Shown piece after piece: positions 61,481-64,000 of a DNA stretch of 64,000 nucleotides. The stretch spans positions 1-64,000 of the forward strand of contig CAKTTC010000009.1 in the NCBI GenBank assembly GCA_934613645.1. The letters are read 5' to 3'. The notes below the pieces were generated by a model. That model saw nothing but the letters and a program-made list of their open reading frames with translations, was not told the origin of the DNA and searched no databases. The stretch comes from an uncultured Opitutales bacterium. Lineage in GTDB: Bacteria > Verrucomicrobiota > Verrucomicrobiia > Opitutales > Intestinicryptomonadaceae. Positions within the stretch are counted from its first letter, which is position 1; each line of letters starts with the position of its first letter. A program made the position numbers and the translations under genes.

Positions 61481-62902
61481 ATGAAAAAAGTTTTTTTGGC
61501 AGTAGACTTGGGCGCGGGTAGCGGCAGAATTATGGCGGCTGTTTTCGACGGCAAAACAATCGCGCTTGAAGAAGTTTCGCGCTGGGCGAGCGAGCCCGTC
61601 AAGGCGGCGGACGGCTCGTTTCACTGGGAAGTCAACAACATCTTTGCAAATATAGTAGAAGGCCTGCGCAAGGCGAAGTCGGTTTACGGCGACTCCATTG
61701 TTTCGCTGGGCATCGACACTTGGGGCGTTGACTACGGGCTTCTGGACAAGTCCGACAAGCTCCTTAACCTGCCATACATTTACAGGGATTCGCGCACCGA
61801 CGGCATGATGGACAAAGTTTTTGCCAAAATTTCCAAGGCGGAAATCTACGCAAAAACGGGTATCCAGTTTATGTTCTTCAACACGATTTTCCAGATTATG
61901 GCGGAAGTTGAGCGCGGCGGGAAAATCGGCGAAGCGCAGTCGTTTTTGATGATGCCCGATTTGCTCGCGTTTATGCTCACGGGCGTGAAAGTCAACGAGC
62001 GCACAAACGCGTCTACAACGCAGTTCTACAACCCGTTCAATAAGGATTGGGACTTCGACATTCTCGAAAAAATCGGCGCGCCCGCAAAGATTTTCAAAAA
62101 CGGCTTTGCCGAATGCGGCGACGTTATAGGCTCGCTCCGCCCCGAATTGCGGGCGGAATTGGGCGACATAAAAGTCGTGGCGGTTGCAAGCCACGATACC
62201 GCTTCGGCAGTGGCGGCAACGCCCACGCAGGCCGACGTTCCCGCGTATGTAAACAGCGGAACGTGGTCGCTGCCGGGGGTGGAACTTGCCAAGCCGATTG
62301 CAACCGACGCTTCGTTCGCCGAAAACTTCACCAACGAAGTCGGTTACAACTCCACAATCCGCTTCCTTAAAAACGTTACGGGAATGTGGCTTGTGCAGAA
62401 GTCGAAAGAGGTCTGGAAGCGCGAAGGCACAGATATGTCGTATCGCGAGCTTGAGGCAGCCGCCGACAAGGTCGAGCCGTTCCGCACCGTTTTCGACCCC
62501 GACGCGCCCGATTTCGTCATGCCCGAAAATATGCCCAAGGCAATAGCCGAACACTGCCGCGCCAAGGGGCTTAAAGTTCCCGAAACGCACGGACAGATTT
62601 TCCGCGCCATTCAGGAGAGCATTGCAAACAAATACAAATACGTCTTCGATACAATCGAAAAACTCAGCGGCGCGCACGTCGCGGAAATCAACATAATGGG
62701 CGGCGGCTCCAAAGACGCAATGCTCAACCAGTTTACCGCCAACGCCACGGGCAGAACTGTCAAGGCGGGGCCGACGGAATCGACGGCACTGGGCAACGCA
62801 ATAATGCAGATGAAGGCCTCGGGCGATATATCGTGCGTCAAACAGGGTCGCCAAATAATAGCCGAAAGCTTCGACATCAAAACGTTTGTTCCGCAAAAAT
62901 AG
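61481..62902 (+). CDS. rhaB: Rhamnulokinase
   Basis: A 473-residue FGGY-family kinase that phosphorylates L-rhamnulose. It shows LAVDLGAGSGRIMAAVFDGK, GIDTWGVDYGLLDK, the catalytic-base region around VASHDTASAVAATP, VNSGTWSLPGVEL, and the adenosine motif MGGGSKDAMLNQFTANATGR. Rhamnose is common in plant pectin and bacterial polysaccharides, which fits the GH genes nearby. No rhaA or rhaD is adjacent in the window. Confidence 0.95.
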   Translation: MKKVFLAVDLGAGSGRIMAAVFDGKTIALEEVSRWASEPVKAADGSFHWEVNNIFANIVEGLRKAKSVYGDSIVSLGIDTWGVDYGLLDKSDKLLNLPYIYRDSRTDGMMDKVFAKISKAEIYAKTGIQFMFFNTIFQIMAEVERGGKIGEAQSFLMMPDLLAFMLTGVKVNERTNASTTQFYNPFNKDWDFDILEKIGAPAKIFKNGFAECGDVIGSLRPELRAELGDIKVVAVASHDTASAVAATPTQADVPAYVNSGTWSLPGVELAKPIATDASFAENFTNEVGYNSTIRFLKNVTGMWLVQKSKEVWKREGTDMSYRELEAAADKVEPFRTVFDPDAPDFVMPENMPKAIAEHCRAKGLKVPETHGQIFRAIQESIANKYKYVFDTIEKLSGAHVAEINIMGGGSKDAMLNQFTANATGRTVKAGPTESTALGNAIMQMKASGDISCVKQGRQIIAESFDIKTFVPQK

Positions 62903-62925
62903 CGTCGGGACAACGCGTTGCGCAG

Positions 62926-62957
62926 AAAGGGTCGTTCGTTGGAACGGCCTTTTTTTC
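62926..62957 (+). terminator. Intrinsic terminator after rhaB
   Basis: A stem with arms AAGG..CGTTC and GAACG..CCTT, with a short internal mismatch, is followed by a T8 run. Confidence 0.88.
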
Positions 62958-63041
62958 TTGTAATTTGCGCGCAAATGAAGTCGAATATGCAAAGTTCGGC
63001 AGAAAGAAGCATACCCGCCGAACCGAAGCAAAACACGAACT

Positions 63042-64000
63042 ATGAAAATACTGCACATATCCGCCGTTTATTCAATCGGCAACGGCGGGATATATTCCGA
63101 TTTGGGCGAGGCTCTCGCGGCCGACGGGCACTCAGTTGACGTTCTCTTGGCGGACGCCTCGCTCCGTTTCGGCGACAAACCGTTTTGGTTCGAACAAAAG
63201 GGCGTTTCAATTCTGCGCGTTCCCACGTTCAGAATGCAGAAAATGGGCGTTGTAAAAAAGGCTTTGGCGTTTGTTTCGCTGCCGTTCATTCTCAAGCGCG
63301 CTCTCAAAAAATTCCTTTCCCGAAAGAGCTACGATCTCGTTATTTTCGACGCCCCGCCCATCACGCTCACTCCCGTGGTGGCTTCGGCGAAAAAGCTTTT
63401 CAAGTGCCCCGTCTTTTTGATGCAGAAAGACATTTTCCCGCAGAACGCCGTCGACGTCGGGCTTTTTCCGAAGTGCAGCCCCGTTTACTGGTATTTCCGC
63501 CGACTGGAAAAGAAAATGCTGGCACTTGCCGACAAAATCGGCTGTATGTCGCAGGGCAACATTGATTATATCCGTGCCCACAATCCGCAAATCGACGCCG
63601 AGAAAGTCGTATACTTCCCCAACGCCGTAAAAATCAACCCGTTTGTCAGTCCCGACGGGCGCGCGGAGGTCTGCCGCAAGTTCGGCATTCCGCAAAACGC
63701 CTGTATTTTTCTCTACGGCGGAAATATGGGCATTCCGCAGTATATGCAGCTGTTCGTGGCGGCAATAAGGCATTTTAAAAACGACGCCCGCATGTATTTT
63801 ATGTGCATAGGCTCGGGCACAAAAGCGGGAATTGTAAAAGACGCCATAGCCGCCGAAAAGCCCTCAAACGCCGCGTATTATTCGGCAATGCCGCGCGCCG
63901 ACTTCGACCTGTTTGCGCGCAACTGCGATGTCGGGGTTGTAACGCTCAGCCCGCGTTTTACCATACCCAACTATCCGTCGAAATCGCTCGGGTATATGGC
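63042..64000 (+). CDS. Glycosyltransferase family 4, cut off by the window end
   Basis: The frame runs from the ATG at 63042 (MKILHISAVYSIGNGGIYSDL) to the window end, about 319 residues with no stop. The N-terminal Rossmann domain with a glycine-rich IGNGGIYSDLGEALAADGH start, the middle (DAPPITLTPVVASAKKLF), and the C-terminal sugar-nucleotide domain (YGGNMGIPQYMQLFVAAI, FARNCDVGVVTLSPRF, PNYPSKSLGYM) fit GT4 enzymes of the WbuB/WcaI type that build surface polysaccharides. The missing C terminus is outside the window. Confidence 0.9.
   Translation, partial: MKILHISAVYSIGNGGIYSDLGEALAADGHSVDVLLADASLRFGDKPFWFEQKGVSILRVPTFRMQKMGVVKKALAFVSLPFILKRALKKFLSRKSYDLVIFDAPPITLTPVVASAKKLFKCPVFLMQKDIFPQNAVDVGLFPKCSPVYWYFRRLEKKMLALADKIGCMSQGNIDYIRAHNPQIDAEKVVYFPNAVKINPFVSPDGRAEVCRKFGIPQNACIFLYGGNMGIPQYMQLFVAAIRHFKNDARMYFMCIGSGTKAGIVKDAIAAEKPSNAAYYSAMPRADFDLFARNCDVGVVTLSPRFTIPNYPSKSLGYM

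Overview
The window is bacterial chromosome, most likely from a gut- or animal-associated member of the PVC group (Verrucomicrobiota, Opitutales-like, or Lentisphaerota). This is inferred from the gene mix, not proven: several secreted glycan-active enzymes with family-level resemblance to GH2, GH43, GH110 and DUF1080 proteins, a DUF1343/NamZ muramidase, a standalone TrpB2, a FliA/WhiG-type sigma factor with no flagellar genes beside it, and an anaerobic arylpyruvate oxidoreductase. Coding density is high. The exceptions are seven short islands packed with hairpin repeats. No prophage, insertion sequence, CRISPR array or rRNA operon is visible.

Layout: (1) 1-6490 starts with a 179-bp tandem repeat, followed by secreted carbohydrate-active genes (an alpha/alpha-barrel-like protein, a beta-helix protein, GH2) and an Rrf2 regulator. 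(2) 6582-13503 holds a large EF-hand membrane protein, a branched-chain aminotransferase, a GH43 lipoprotein, glnS and a DUF805 protein. (3) A tRNA-Val precedes a 13-gene complex I operon (nuoB to nuoN, no nuoA at the locus). It runs on into a PEGA lipoprotein and trpB2 and ends at a strong terminator (29022-29048). (4) 29303-34567 has a 5'-3' exonuclease and the operon iorA-iorB-paaK-ACT-paaI, which can turn arylpyruvates into aryl-acetyl-CoA and free aryl acetates. (5) 34564-38449 has a GNAT/ATP-grasp pair and a DUF1080-SGNH fusion. (6) 39400-44143 (GAP1-N2-like protein, nadK, small membrane protein, BrkB/YihY, pdxH) lies between two repeat islands that contain the same composite repeats in opposite orientation. 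(7) 44970-52634 has an ECF sigma/anti-sigma pair, rplU-rpmA, tRNA-Met, a FliA-type sigma factor, NamZ, a DUF6941-like protein, a PLP decarboxylase resembling histidine decarboxylase, and ferritin. (8) 52771-61289 has a secreted putative glycosidase and a complete RND efflux operon ending in its own TetR regulator, with an 18-bp-arm perfect palindrome at the promoter. (9) The window ends with rhamnulokinase and a truncated glycosyltransferase.

The most unusual feature is the repeat family. More than twenty intergenic hairpins follow one grammar: an outer stem of about 4 bp, an inner stem of about 6 bp, a 3-4 nt loop and one unpaired base on a fixed side, between conserved flanks of the type CCTAAAGYGG and CTTTG...TTAAAGT. 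Stem sequences differ from copy to copy (outer GGCG/CGCC, GCAA/TTGC, GTAG/CTAC, GGCA/TGCC, GCGG/CCGC; inner ATTGGC, ATCGGC, ATAGGT, GTTGCC), but nearly every change is compensated on the other arm. A second, larger repeat frame has constant edges and a variable, self-complementary core. The islands abut stop codons, and in at least two genes the repeat flank itself supplies the last codons and the stop.
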